A stretch of 9,017 bases of DNA. Origin: an archaeon (GTDB lineage: Archaea; Nanobdellota; Nanobdellia; Pacearchaeales; GW2011-AR1). The notes below the pieces were generated by a model, which saw only the letters and a list, made by a program, of their open reading frames with translations, was not told the DNA's origin and searched no databases. Location: NCBI GenBank assembly GCA_025453475.1, contig JALOQH010000053.1, forward strand, positions 1 through 9,017, given 5' to 3'. Positions 1-6,090 of this stretch are shown here, piece after piece (the first letter of the stretch is position 1; every line of letters begins with the position of its first letter). Both the position numbers and the translations under genes were made by a program.

Positions 1-1209
1 CTTCCTGTCAGTTATTTTTCCCTCAATCTTCTTCTCTTCAGCTGAATAACTCTTTGGATAAAAGCTCTTTATTATCTCCTTTGCCTTCAATTCAGTTATT
101 TTTCCAGATTTAACCAGATTTAGCAGGGAAACAAAATGCCCCGGTTCTATTTTCGCGTCACTCATCTTTGCCCCGTTATCATTCAGCAATCTCAGCAAAG
201 GTCCCGTAATCCATGGCAAAGCAAATTTCCCGTCAATCCTCTCTGCAACTCGCTCAAAAAACTCAACAATGTCAATATTCTTTGTCAAAACTTCCGCATT
301 ATCCTTGTCAATTTTGTATTTCTTCACAAGCTTCTTTAATTTCTCCTCCGGAGATTCTGGAATTTTGCCCTTCAAGGAGGAAATTATCTTTTCATCAATT
401 GTAATATCTGCCAAATCCGGCTCAGAAATAAATCTGTAGTCCTCCGCGCTCTCTTTCTCCCGCATTTTCACGGTTTTTCCTTTTGCCTCGTCCCATCTTC
501 TTGTTTCTTTCTTATTCCCGCCCTCCTCGCTCTGCCTTTTCAGCTCATACTCAATCGCCTTTCCGATATTTTCAATTGAATTAATATTTTTTATCTCAAC
601 ACGTTCGCTCTTGCCCGGGATGTTAACATTAACGTCTGCTTTTATCCCCGCATTTGAATCAATTGCCTTTAGGTATTCCAGATTGTGAATTAGTTTTCCA
701 AGCCATTCCATGACCTGCTTCGCATTTTCAAAATCAGGAGCAGTTATTATCTCCACCAACGGAAGTCCGGAGCGGTTATAATCAATGCATCCTGTATCAG
801 GCGTCCACGATGCAGGGTCTTCCTCAAGATGCATGCTCCAGATGCCGATTCCTTCAAATTTTCCTTTCACGCCGACAGGCGAAGCACTTTTCCCGGAAAT
901 TGTATTCTGATATCCTTTTGGCAAATCCGGCCAGTCATAATGCTTTCTCTGCCAATTCAATTGAGTATTAATTGAACATCCAAGCATCAAGCCTATCTGC
1001 ACAGCTTTCTCAACAGCCCGTGCGTTTGGCAGCATCGGCTTTGCTCCGGGCTGTCCAGTGCATATCGGGCAGATATTTACATTCTGCTTTAATCCCCGCT
1101 CGCGCGAAGCAATGCAGTTGCAGAAAAGCTTCTCCCGCGTAACAAGATAAGCGTGAATCTCAAGTCCTATCTTGCCTTTCATTTCTCTCTCGCTCTTTGA
1201 TTTGACCAT
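1..1209 (-). CDS. gatB: Asp-tRNA(Asn)/Glu-tRNA(Gln) amidotransferase subunit B, 3'-truncated by window edge
   Basis: The reading frame is open from ATG at 1209 to base 1 (403 codons, no stop), so the C-terminus lies outside the window. GatB is the kinase/transamidase subunit of GatCAB, which turns Glu-tRNA(Gln) or Asp-tRNA(Asn) into the correctly amidated tRNA using ammonia from GatA. Visible family signatures are IGLEIH (residues 14-19), a Cys set fitting the zinc site (C30, C32, C47, C50, in FCNC and CPIC), GQPGAKP, RKHYDWPDLPKGYQ, HLEEDP, DYNRSGLPLVEI, EIKNINS, ETRRWDE and DYRF-SEPDL. The helical domain has begun by the window edge; the C-terminal tRNA-binding YqeY-like domain is mostly missing. 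No AspRS-like insertion is seen, so this is GatB rather than the archaeal paralogue GatE. A TATA-like box 22-30 nt upstream supports ATG 1209 and a leaderless mRNA. The gene begins 39 nt after surface protein A. Identity is very secure. Confidence 0.95.
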   Translation of the reverse strand, partial: MVKSKSEREMKGKIGLEIHAYLVTREKLFCNCIASRERGLKQNVNICPICTGQPGAKPMLPNARAVEKAVQIGLMLGCSINTQLNWQRKHYDWPDLPKGYQNTISGKSASPVGVKGKFEGIGIWSMHLEEDPASWTPDTGCIDYNRSGLPLVEIITAPDFENAKQVMEWLGKLIHNLEYLKAIDSNAGIKADVNVNIPGKSERVEIKNINSIENIGKAIEYELKRQSEEGGNKKETRRWDEAKGKTVKMREKESAEDYRFISEPDLADITIDEKIISSLKGKIPESPEEKLKKLVKKYKIDKDNAEVLTKNIDIVEFFERVAERIDGKFALPWITGPLLRLLNDNGAKMSDAKIEPGHFVSLLNLVKSGKITELKAKEIIKSFYPKSYSAEEKKIEGKITDRK

Positions 1210-1224
1210 ATCTCACTAAGAATA

Positions 1225-1251
1225 AAATGCTATAAAAAAGTTCCTAAATTA
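1225..1251 (-). repeat. 27-bp element, copy A, at the 3' end of surface protein A
   Basis: This stretch matches 4827-4853 at 26 of 27 positions (the mismatch is 1239 A against 4841 C). It begins at the TAA stop of surface protein A and runs through AATTTAGGAAC, a T-tract and TATAGC. The T-tract could act as an archaeal oligo-T terminator for the surface gene, while the TATA part is placed as the promoter of the next gene. Both roles are inferred from position. Confidence 0.6.
1231..1239 (-). promoter_or_regulatory. TATA-like promoter of gatB
   Basis: On the minus strand this reads TTTTTTATA, centred about 25 nt upstream of the gatB ATG (1209), the archaeal spacing for a leaderless transcript. 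It lies inside a 27-bp element that also occurs 3' of surface protein B. Confidence 0.55.
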
Positions 1252-1965
1252 CTGCCAGTTCAGGCAGACAGCTGAGCAGTAACTTGACCCGCCCTCCCCT
1301 CTGGTAATCATCTCCCATTTCTGGGGTCCTGCAAGACCAGTGCTTGCTGGCTGTATATAGCATCCCTGCGTTCTTGAGTCATGATCATCGTCATGTGCAT
1401 ATACCCTTGTCAAAAAGCAGAAGTCGTGATTGGATGTGTGCCCCTTGCTCCCGCTCGCCCCCTCCCAGCTATACCATTTTGCAGTCGGCCTCGCAGCGCT
1501 AGGCCACGCACTCTTACAATCTCCCCTGATGCAAACCTTGTCCCCTGCTTCTAAGTCTCCTGTTGCGTTAATATCTCCGGCAACATTTAATTTCTGAGTT
1601 GGAGCCGCGGTTCCAATTCCCACCCTGCCGCCGTTGTAATAAAGATAATCTCCGGATTTAATCCACTGTCCGTTCCATGACTGGATGCAGCTCTTTGTCG
1701 TCTCGTTTCCTATGCAATAGCCTGCAGCAGTCACATTGGAGTTGATTGCGCCTTCCCAGTCCATTTCATCAACAGAATGCCCCATTACCGACGGGTCCGC
1801 ATCATCCGAGTAATACGCAACAACCCCTGCAGCCCCAATCAGCAGCAAGCCTGCCAGCATGAATGCAAAGAAGTATTTCTTCGTAATTGCAGCCCCAATC
1901 AGCAGCAAGCCTGCCAGCATGAATGCAAAGAAGTATTTCTTCGTAATTTCCACCTCTAATCTCAT
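1249..1965 (-). CDS. Secreted, membrane-anchored Cys-rich surface protein A (tail-fibre-like, duplicated anchor helix)
   Basis: A 238-aa protein; no named family is assigned. ATG 1965 is chosen over the upstream TTG at 1986 because it matches the start of paralogue B (MRIEV against MRLEV) and sits about 24 nt from a TATA box. Order: hydrophobic segment KKYFFAFMLAGLLLIGAA twice (about residues 9-26 and 29-46) through an exact 60-bp tandem duplication; a stalk with DPSVMGHSVDEMDW and sequons NVT and NET; a tail-fibre-like stretch (YYNGGRVGIGT, PTQKLNVAG, GDINATGDL); then a Cys-rich C-terminal module from DFCFLT (about residue 181) to CSAVC. Many paired cysteines and N-glycosylation sequons fit an extracellular location. 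VGIGT...KLNVAG repeats are common in phage tail fibres and in DPANN/CPR surface proteins (family knowledge). With one helix the C-terminal part would face outside; two identical helices could alter topology. Function is unknown, perhaps adhesion or host contact. Confidence 0.8.
   Translation of the reverse strand: MRLEVEITKKYFFAFMLAGLLLIGAAITKKYFFAFMLAGLLLIGAAGVVAYYSDDADPSVMGHSVDEMDWEGAINSNVTAAGYCIGNETTKSCIQSWNGQWIKSGDYLYYNGGRVGIGTAAPTQKLNVAGDINATGDLEAGDKVCIRGDCKSAWPSAARPTAKWYSWEGASGSKGHTSNHDFCFLTRVYAHDDDHDSRTQGCYIQPASTGLAGPQKWEMITRGEGGSSYCSAVCLNWQ
1828..1948. repeat. Perfect 60-bp tandem duplication inside surface protein A
   Basis: Bases 1828-1888 and 1888-1948 match exactly at a period of 60 bp. 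The unit is 20 codons, so the frame is kept and the hydrophobic segment from ITKKYFF to LIGAA is doubled. Paralogue B (4851-5704) has a single copy, so the duplication is the derived state. The absence of any difference between copies means it is either very recent or an assembly error. Confidence 0.97.
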
Positions 1966-1982
1966 ATAATTCTTAGCAAAAA

Positions 1983-1994
1983 CCAATATTTAAG
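1983..1994 (-). promoter_or_regulatory. TATA-like promoter of surface protein A
   Basis: On the minus strand CTTAAATATTGG is centred about 24 nt upstream of ATG 1965, immediately after the stop codon of the deoxyhypusine synthase gene (1996-1998). The spacing supports ATG 1965 and a leaderless mRNA. Confidence 0.5.
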
Positions 1995-1995
1995 T

Positions 1996-2930
1996 TTATC
2001 TTCTGGCAAACGTCTGCGCCACAAGCAATGGAAATACCAAGGTTGCATCTGCAAATAATTTGACGTGATTGCTCTCTCCGCGTATCTTGCCCCATGAAAT
2101 CGCCTCTTCCGGCAAAGCTCCTGCGTCGCTTCCGTCAAATTCCTGAGCAGTATTAACATAAACAGCATAATCTGCCCCGTTTCTGAAGATGTTTGACTCA
2201 AGAATTGCATGTTTTACGAGCCCTCCCCCAAGAATTATAACTCCGGACTTGTCAATCCCAGCGCTTTCATCATTCAATCTTTTGCAATCTTCCGCATTAT
2301 CCAGGATGAAATCCGGATGTTTTGTCTTGAAATAATAAATATTTCCGCCTATTGCCCCATCAGTTATTGCAGGAGAATAGATTCTTATCTTATTTTTCCA
2401 TGCCCAATAGCAAATGCTCTTCTCATCATCTATTTTCTCTCCGAACTTCCATATTAAGTCAGAGGGATTAACAACTTTTCCTGTTCTTTTTTGCTCATTA
2501 TATAATTCCTGCAATATCGGCTGCACAAACTCCTCAAATTTCACATACTCCTCGTTGGACACAAAGATATTTCCGATTCTGTTTATGCCTTTAGAGTATA
2601 ATTCCTTCCCAGACGCATTGAAATCGCCTAAAACAAAATCGCCAATGCATTTCATTATGTCTTCTTCAATCCCGCCCGCAGTTGTAACGCAAACATGAAC
2701 CTGTTTGTGCTTCACCAGATATCTTTCGCCTTTGATTCAATCATTTTATTGATAATTTCAACACTTCTTGCAAAATTAGTTGCCTGGAATCCAATCTTCT
2801 CGTATCCCCTCAAAATCTCTTCGTAATCCGTTCCTTTATCAAAATCATGCCCCTCGATTTTCACTCCGTCTAATTCAGCGCCTTTTTTCATGTCAGGCGC
2901 ATGCAATAAACGGTTATTATCTTCTCCCAT
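1996..2930 (-). pseudogene. dys: Deoxyhypusine synthase with internal deletion and frameshift (pieces 2930-2712 and 2715-1996)
   Basis: Deoxyhypusine synthase transfers an aminobutyl group from spermidine to a lysine of archaeal translation factor aIF5A, NAD-dependently, in the cytoplasm. The first piece (72 aa) holds the N-terminus, including YEKIGFQATNFARSVEIINKMIE. The second (239 aa) holds TTAGGIEEDIMKCIGDF, GINRIGNIFV, SPAITDGAIGG, IILGGGLVKH, NGADYAVYVNTAQEFDGSDAGA and EAISWGKI, whose lysine matches the family's catalytic lysine, then LFADATLVFPLLVA. Between them the family normally has about 25-30 residues with a FLGYTSN...SSGLREII-type motif that takes part in NAD binding. Here the text jumps from KDIW-stop to VKHKQVHV, the pieces sharing GTGA at 2712-2715. 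The missing DNA is roughly 70-85 bp and not a multiple of three. As written the product should be inactive. The enzyme is normally essential, so an assembly error or a variant present in only part of the population is plausible. ATG 2930 is the start; no TATA box lies at -25. Confidence 0.88.
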
Positions 2931-3030
2931 GGTGAAAAGTGAATCTAGAAAAGTGCAACTAAGATTACAATATTGGTATTGCCAGACTGTTTAACAATCT
3001 CTCTAATTGCATAAAAAACCAATAAAATCC

Positions 3031-3042
3031 CCCTATATAAAC
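3031..3042 (-). promoter_or_regulatory. Probable promoter of the deoxyhypusine synthase gene
   Basis: On the minus strand GTTTATATAGGG is a good archaeal TATA match. Transcription would start near 3012, giving a leader of about 80 nt before ATG 2930, unlike the leaderless genes around it. An ATG with 15 codons (MQLERLLNSLAIPIL) starts exactly at the predicted start site; whether it is translated cannot be judged here. Confidence 0.45.
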
Positions 3043-3043
3043 A

Positions 3044-3062
3044 TTTAGCCCCCTGGGCTGAA
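3044..3062. terminator. Small hairpin just 3' of uppS
   Basis: Bases 3044-3051 can pair with 3055-3062 (8 bp including one G-T wobble, 3-nt loop; core AGCCC/GGGCT). It lies 8 nt beyond the uppS stop (3070-3072) and just before the TATA box for the next gene, so a role in 3'-end formation is possible. No T-tract follows directly. Confidence 0.3.
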
Positions 3063-3069
3063 TGGCTAA

Positions 3070-3746
3070 TTACTTCCCGAAATTTCTCTTTCTCTTCGCA
3101 AAATCTTCAACCGCTTTCTTAAGCTCGCACGCATCAAAATCCGGAAAGTGCACATCTGCAAAATACCATTCAGCATATGTTGACTGGAAAGGCATGAACC
3201 CGCTTGTTCTTTTCTCTCCCGAAGTCCTTATTATCAAATCAGGCTCAGGCAGTCCTGATGTATCCAAAAAGTCCAGCAATTTTTCTTCATTAATTTCCTT
3301 GACACCAAACTTGATAATTCTATTTACCGCCCTCACTATCCGTAGTCGAGGCAGAGATTTACATTAAAATCGCTGAATTCTCTGGTTTCATCTTCCAGCT
3401 TGGCAATATTCTCAAGAATATCCTTTGGCAGTCTGTCTTTTCTTCCAATATGCCTGAATCTTATCTTATTTTGAAGAGCTTCTTTTCTCCATTCTCCAAT
3501 TGCTTTCATTACCAGTCCGAATAATTCTTCTCTTTCTTTTTCATCCCGCTTCCAGTTCTCAGTTGAAAACCCCCAGAATGAGAGATATTTTATTCCGAGG
3601 GATTTAACTTCGTTAAAAAGGGATTTTATGTGCTCGTAGCTTCCAGCTTTGCGATGCCCCTCGCTCGCAATAAGCCCCTTGGATTTTGCCCATCTGCGAT
3701 TGCCGTCTGGAATAATTACAAGATGATTTGGTACTTTCCTGCTCAT
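3070..3746 (-). pseudogene. uppS: Cis-prenyltransferase (polyprenyl diphosphate synthase) with frameshifting deletion (pieces 3746-3336 and 3336-3070)
   Basis: This enzyme adds isopentenyl units in cis to an allylic diphosphate to make the long polyprenol (dolichol-type) carrier lipid that archaea use for protein N-glycosylation. The first piece (136 aa) has IIPDGNRRWAK with the catalytic aspartate, GHRKAG, LSFWGFSTENWKR and ends at NLCLDYG-stop. The second continues in another frame with RAVNRIIKFG, PDLIIRTSGEKRTSGF, QSTYAEWYF and FPDFD. The family reads YGG-R-x-E-I at the junction. The DNA reads GGA TAG TG AGG, where TA GTG is the tail of an Ile-Val pair, so about 13 bp (or another 1+3n) seem to have been lost. 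All other motifs are present, so restoring the bases would give a normal protein of about 228 aa. ATG 3746 overlaps the DHH stop as ATGA. The enzyme is expected to be essential, so an assembly error or recent lesion is likely. Confidence 0.9.
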
Positions 3747-4810
3747 CCTATTTCCCCCTCAAGAAGCTCCTTAAACTTCTCCAAATCTTTTGTTTCAATC
3801 CGCGCGCCAACAGCGCCCTCATGCCCTCCGCCTGTTGCATGCTCCAGCTGCTTCAGAATTTTGTCAAGTTTTTTGTTTATTTTATCTCCCCTCATTGAAA
3901 TATTTGTAATTGCCCCCTTCTTGTATGCAACAAGCACATACTTATCCGGGTAAAGATAAGATAATTCGTTTGATAAATCAGAGCTCATGCTCATATCTCC
4001 CCCGTAAATCAGATAAACCAGTTTTTGAGACTCGGAAATCTCTGCTCCTTTCAATAAAGAGTCGTATTTCTTCCGTATCTCAGCATATTTCAACCTGAAT
4101 GACTTGTTTGTCTCCAATTCCAGGAATACATCCCCCGGCGTTTTGCATGAAACCAGAAAATTCTGCAGTTCAACAACATGAGAAATTGAATCCTTCAATC
4201 CGAAATTCAATCCGACCGCAATTCTTCCTATCTCAGTCCTGTAATAAACATCAAACGGCCCGCAAATTTCCTTTGTCCAGAAATCAGGATATCTCTCTCC
4301 GAACTCCTCTGCAAAATCAGGCAGATAGTGGTCAGCGATGCAGCCCATTAACGCAATCCAGATATCTTCTTTCCTCTCAGTTATCTTGTAAGCCAGATAG
4401 CTTGTCGGAGCATTCTGCCCTTCTTTCTTCTTTTTGCTTAACGCAGAGTTATACATGTAAAAATTCTTGAATTCTGAGAATTTCTTCTTCAATTCTCCTG
4501 CATCCATGTCATGATGGTCAATCCAGACAATTGGAATCTGCATCTTATCCGCCTCTTCAATGAATTCTTTTGACACAAGAGGCTTATCAAGAACAAAGAT
4601 GTAATCTGCTTTCAACTGTTCAACTTTCTTCAGGTATTCTGCATTCATCTCAGGATAACTTCTGATTGCAACTCCATAACCTCTCCCCAAGAATCTTCTG
4701 AAAAGCAGGAACGCGCACAATCCGTCAGCATCATTGTCATAGTAAAATATTGGGTTTTGTGCTTTCTCAAGATGTTCCCTTATCTCTCCAATCTCTGTTT
4801 TACTCAGCAT
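3743..4810 (-). CDS. DHH/DHHA1-family phosphoesterase (archaeal RecJ-like)
   Basis: A 355-aa protein from ATG 4810; an upstream in-frame TTG at 4828 is less likely because the TATA box is 23-30 nt from ATG 4810. DHH proteins are Mn-dependent phosphoesterases acting on single-stranded DNA, short RNA or cyclic dinucleotides. Motif I is YYDNDADGL (about residues 23-31), motif II VLDKP, motif III WIDHHD, and motif IV ALMGCIADH. The C-terminal DHHA1 domain has ATGGGHEGAVGARI, the substrate-binding GGGH. Length fits archaeal stand-alone DHH proteins, some of which are RecJ/GAN-like exonucleases linked to the replication GINS complex; substrate cannot be decided here. The stop overlaps the uppS start (ATGA), so the two are co-transcribed and probably translationally coupled. 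Archaeal DHH and cis-prenyltransferase genes often appear near housekeeping genes, so the pairing need not mean shared function. Confidence 0.9.
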   Translation of the reverse strand: MLSKTEIGEIREHLEKAQNPIFYYDNDADGLCAFLLFRRFLGRGYGVAIRSYPEMNAEYLKKVEQLKADYIFVLDKPLVSKEFIEEADKMQIPIVWIDHHDMDAGELKKKFSEFKNFYMYNSALSKKKKEGQNAPTSYLAYKITERKEDIWIALMGCIADHYLPDFAEEFGERYPDFWTKEICGPFDVYYRTEIGRIAVGLNFGLKDSISHVVELQNFLVSCKTPGDVFLELETNKSFRLKYAEIRKKYDSLLKGAEISESQKLVYLIYGGDMSMSSDLSNELSYLYPDKYVLVAYKKGAITNISMRGDKINKKLDKILKQLEHATGGGHEGAVGARIETKDLEKFKELLEGEIG

Positions 4811-4826
4811 AACCCAGAAAACACTC

Positions 4827-4853
4827 AAATGCTATAAAAACGTTCCTAAATTA
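4827..4853 (-). repeat. 27-bp element, copy B, at the 3' end of surface protein B
   Basis: This matches 1225-1251 at 26 of 27 positions. It starts at the TAA stop of surface protein B, and its TATA portion serves the DHH gene. Stop-to-start spacing is 40 nt here and 39 nt at the other copy. Confidence 0.6.
4832..4840 (-). promoter_or_regulatory. TATA-like promoter of the DHH-uppS operon
   Basis: On the minus strand TTTTTATAG is centred about 26 nt upstream of ATG 4810, matching the leaderless pattern and favouring ATG over the upstream TTG. Confidence 0.55.
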
Positions 4854-5704
4854 GCTGATAGTCAGCTTGCAGCACTTGACCCCGACAGAATCTAAATGCG
4901 TCTCTCCGGAGCTCTTCTGTTCAACACCGGTGGCAATCTCTCCGGCAGGGCACTCCCAGACCTTTGTACAGGCGTTGCACCTAACCAAACCAATCCAATG
5001 ACAGCCAGTTAAACTTACAGTTCCACTGCCTCCCCCGCTCAAACCAATAGTCACATCCCCCAGCCCAGTGGTTGGAGAAATGGTAATCCCGCTTCCTGCA
5101 ATTAATTTGCTCACACCTGAACTGCCGCTTCCGCCAGAATGCTTGATGCATGTTGCGGTGCACTTCGCATACCCGTCGCTCTCTCCCCCGCCATCACGAT
5201 TATAATACGCTGAGACCTTCCACTGCCCGCTGTCCCTATAAGTCCTGCATCTCCAAACATCATCTCTTCGATCATCAACATTATCAATTACCTTTAGATA
5301 TTCGTCAGTTATTGCGCAGAAATCCCATGTACCTGTGCAAGTTTCTGTAACAGTGCATCCGCTATCGCAGTTCTTGCCAGTTGTATCTGCTGTAAACGAA
5401 TTTATGCTCGTTGTAAGCGGTGTTCCCCCATCTCCGTCTCCATCTCCGCCGCCTGTCGGCCATTCCTGTATGCAGCTCTTTGTCGTTTCATTGCCGATGC
5501 AATAGCCTGCAGCAGTAACATTTGAATTGATTGCGCCTTCCCAGTCCATTTCATCCACAGAATTTCATCCACAGAATGCCCCATTACAGAAGGGTCAGCG
5601 TCATCCGAATAATACGCAACAACCCCTGCAGCCCCAATCAGCAGCAAGCCTGCCAGCATGAATGCAAAGAAATATTTCTTCTCTAAATTCACCTCAATTC
5701 TCAT
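4851..5704 (-). pseudogene. Secreted, membrane-anchored Cys-rich surface protein B, frameshifted by a 14-bp tandem duplication
   Basis: Paralogue of surface protein A. ATG 5704 (MRIEVNLEKKYFF) is preferred to ATG 5719 because it aligns with protein A and sits about 26 nt from a TATA box. The N-terminal frame (ending at 5402) carries the anchor helix and DPSVMGHSVDE, then goes out of frame; the downstream frame (to 4851) resumes with VDEMDWEGAINSNVTAAG. Removing one copy of the 14-bp repeat at 5548-5575 rejoins them into a 279-aa protein whose first part matches protein A almost residue for residue. After the shared CIQ the sequence differs: a Gly/Asp linker, the DFCAIT...CTATC module (about residues 123-182, related to the C-terminus of protein A), a Gly/Ser linker, an ITISPTTGLGDVTIGL stretch and a C-terminal CPAGEIATGVE...VKCC motif. 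Two N-glycosylation sequons are present. Function unknown; cell-surface adhesion is a guess. Could be phase-variable, a real lesion or an assembly artefact. Confidence 0.8.
5548..5575. repeat. 14-bp perfect tandem duplication that breaks surface protein B
   Basis: ATTTCATCCACAGA occurs at 5548-5561 and again at 5562-5575. Fourteen is not a multiple of three, and the reading frame changes exactly here. Surface protein A has one copy at the matching place (near 1763-1776, one base different) and is in frame. Confidence 0.97.
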
Positions 5705-5723
5705 ATTCAAGAGTATCATCTAG

Positions 5724-5734
5724 ATTATATAAAC
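5724..5734 (-). promoter_or_regulatory. TATA box of surface protein B
   Basis: On the minus strand GTTTATATAAT is centred about 26 nt upstream of ATG 5704. It forms a divergent promoter pair with the plus-strand TATA at 5757-5766. Confidence 0.6.
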
Positions 5735-5756
5735 ATTATCAAATCACTGAAATAAT

Positions 5757-5766
5757 CTTTATATAT
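5757..5766 (+). promoter_or_regulatory. TATA box of the 60-aa membrane protein
   Basis: CTTTATATAT is centred about 25 nt upstream of ATG 5786. The upstream in-frame ATG at 5765 overlaps this box and would not be in the mRNA, which decides the start. Confidence 0.6.
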
Positions 5767-5785
5767 GCCGGAACTAAGCAGGAAT

Positions 5786-5968
5786 ATGGGCAAATGGACA
5801 GAACTCTTTCTCGGAACGCTATTAATATTAGCGTCACTTCTCATCTTTTTCCTTTCCGAAACATGGAAGGCAGCTGCAATCTCTCTTCTTAAGGGCAGTC
5901 TGTTCTGGTTCTTTCTTCTAATGGGGATAACCTTCATTGTTCTAAGTATAATTGAACTCCGGGAATAA
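5786..5968 (+). CDS. Small two-helix membrane protein (60 aa)
   Basis: Starts MGKWTELFLG and ends SIIELRE. Two hydrophobic segments (about residues 7-24 and 38-56) flank a short loop with SETWKAAAISLLKG, giving a membrane hairpin. Start 5786 rather than 5765 is set by the TATA box spacing. It resembles small two-helix proteins of unknown function that recur in archaeal genomes with a conserved W..AA...LKG loop; that similarity is from memory and the function is unknown. It is transcribed divergently from surface protein B, and the next plus-strand gene begins 122 nt further with its own promoter. Confidence 0.8.
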   Translation: MGKWTELFLGTLLILASLLIFFLSETWKAAAISLLKGSLFWFFLLMGITFIVLSIIELRE

Positions 5969-6062
5969 CCCTTCTTTCTGTTTAGTCCCAGATGCCGTCA
6001 TTTCTGCCAATAACACCTATTTTCCAATTAACTTCTCGCAATTATTAACACCACAATAATCA

Positions 6063-6070
6063 TTTTATAT
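6063..6070 (+). promoter_or_regulatory. TATA box of the zinc-finger microprotein-nre operon
   Basis: TTTTATAT is centred about 24 nt upstream of ATG 6091, not of the nre start at 6207. This argues that the short gene is a genuine first cistron with a leaderless start. Confidence 0.6.
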
Positions 6071-6090
6071 TCAATTCGAGTTCACACATT

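Noticed and set aside
1828..1948. CRISPR-like or satellite array
   Set aside because: Only two copies, directly adjoining without spacers, and lying within a coding frame.
2965..3012. 15-codon frame MQLERLLNSLAIPIL and an overlapping frame ending IVILVALF in the dys leader (minus strand)
   Set aside because: Both are very short, have no recognisable family, and could arise by chance; noted only as part of the long leader.
3062..3367. Plus-strand 101-aa frame opposite uppS, and similar long antisense frames (e.g. 3630-3953, 4099-4470, 2414-2698)
   Set aside because: They are shadows of conserved minus-strand genes and their residues show no family-like pattern.
4810..4828. Upstream TTG start for the DHH gene (and the like at 1986 for surface protein A)
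   Set aside because: Each TTG overlaps or lies next to the predicted TATA box; the ATG downstream fits the leaderless spacing and, for protein A, the paralogue alignment.
5402..5575. Programmed ribosomal frameshifting in surface protein B
   Set aside because: The frame change coincides exactly with a tandem 14-bp duplication and no slippery heptamer or pseudoknot is evident; duplication explains it fully.
5765..5785. Earlier ATG at 5765 for the small membrane protein
   Set aside because: It lies within the TATA box, so it should not be transcribed; ATG 5786 is at the expected start site.
5969..6090. Possible RNA gene or small protein between the 60-aa gene and the microprotein gene
   Set aside because: No tRNA-like fold or open frame with a start was seen; only the TATA box at its end is supported.
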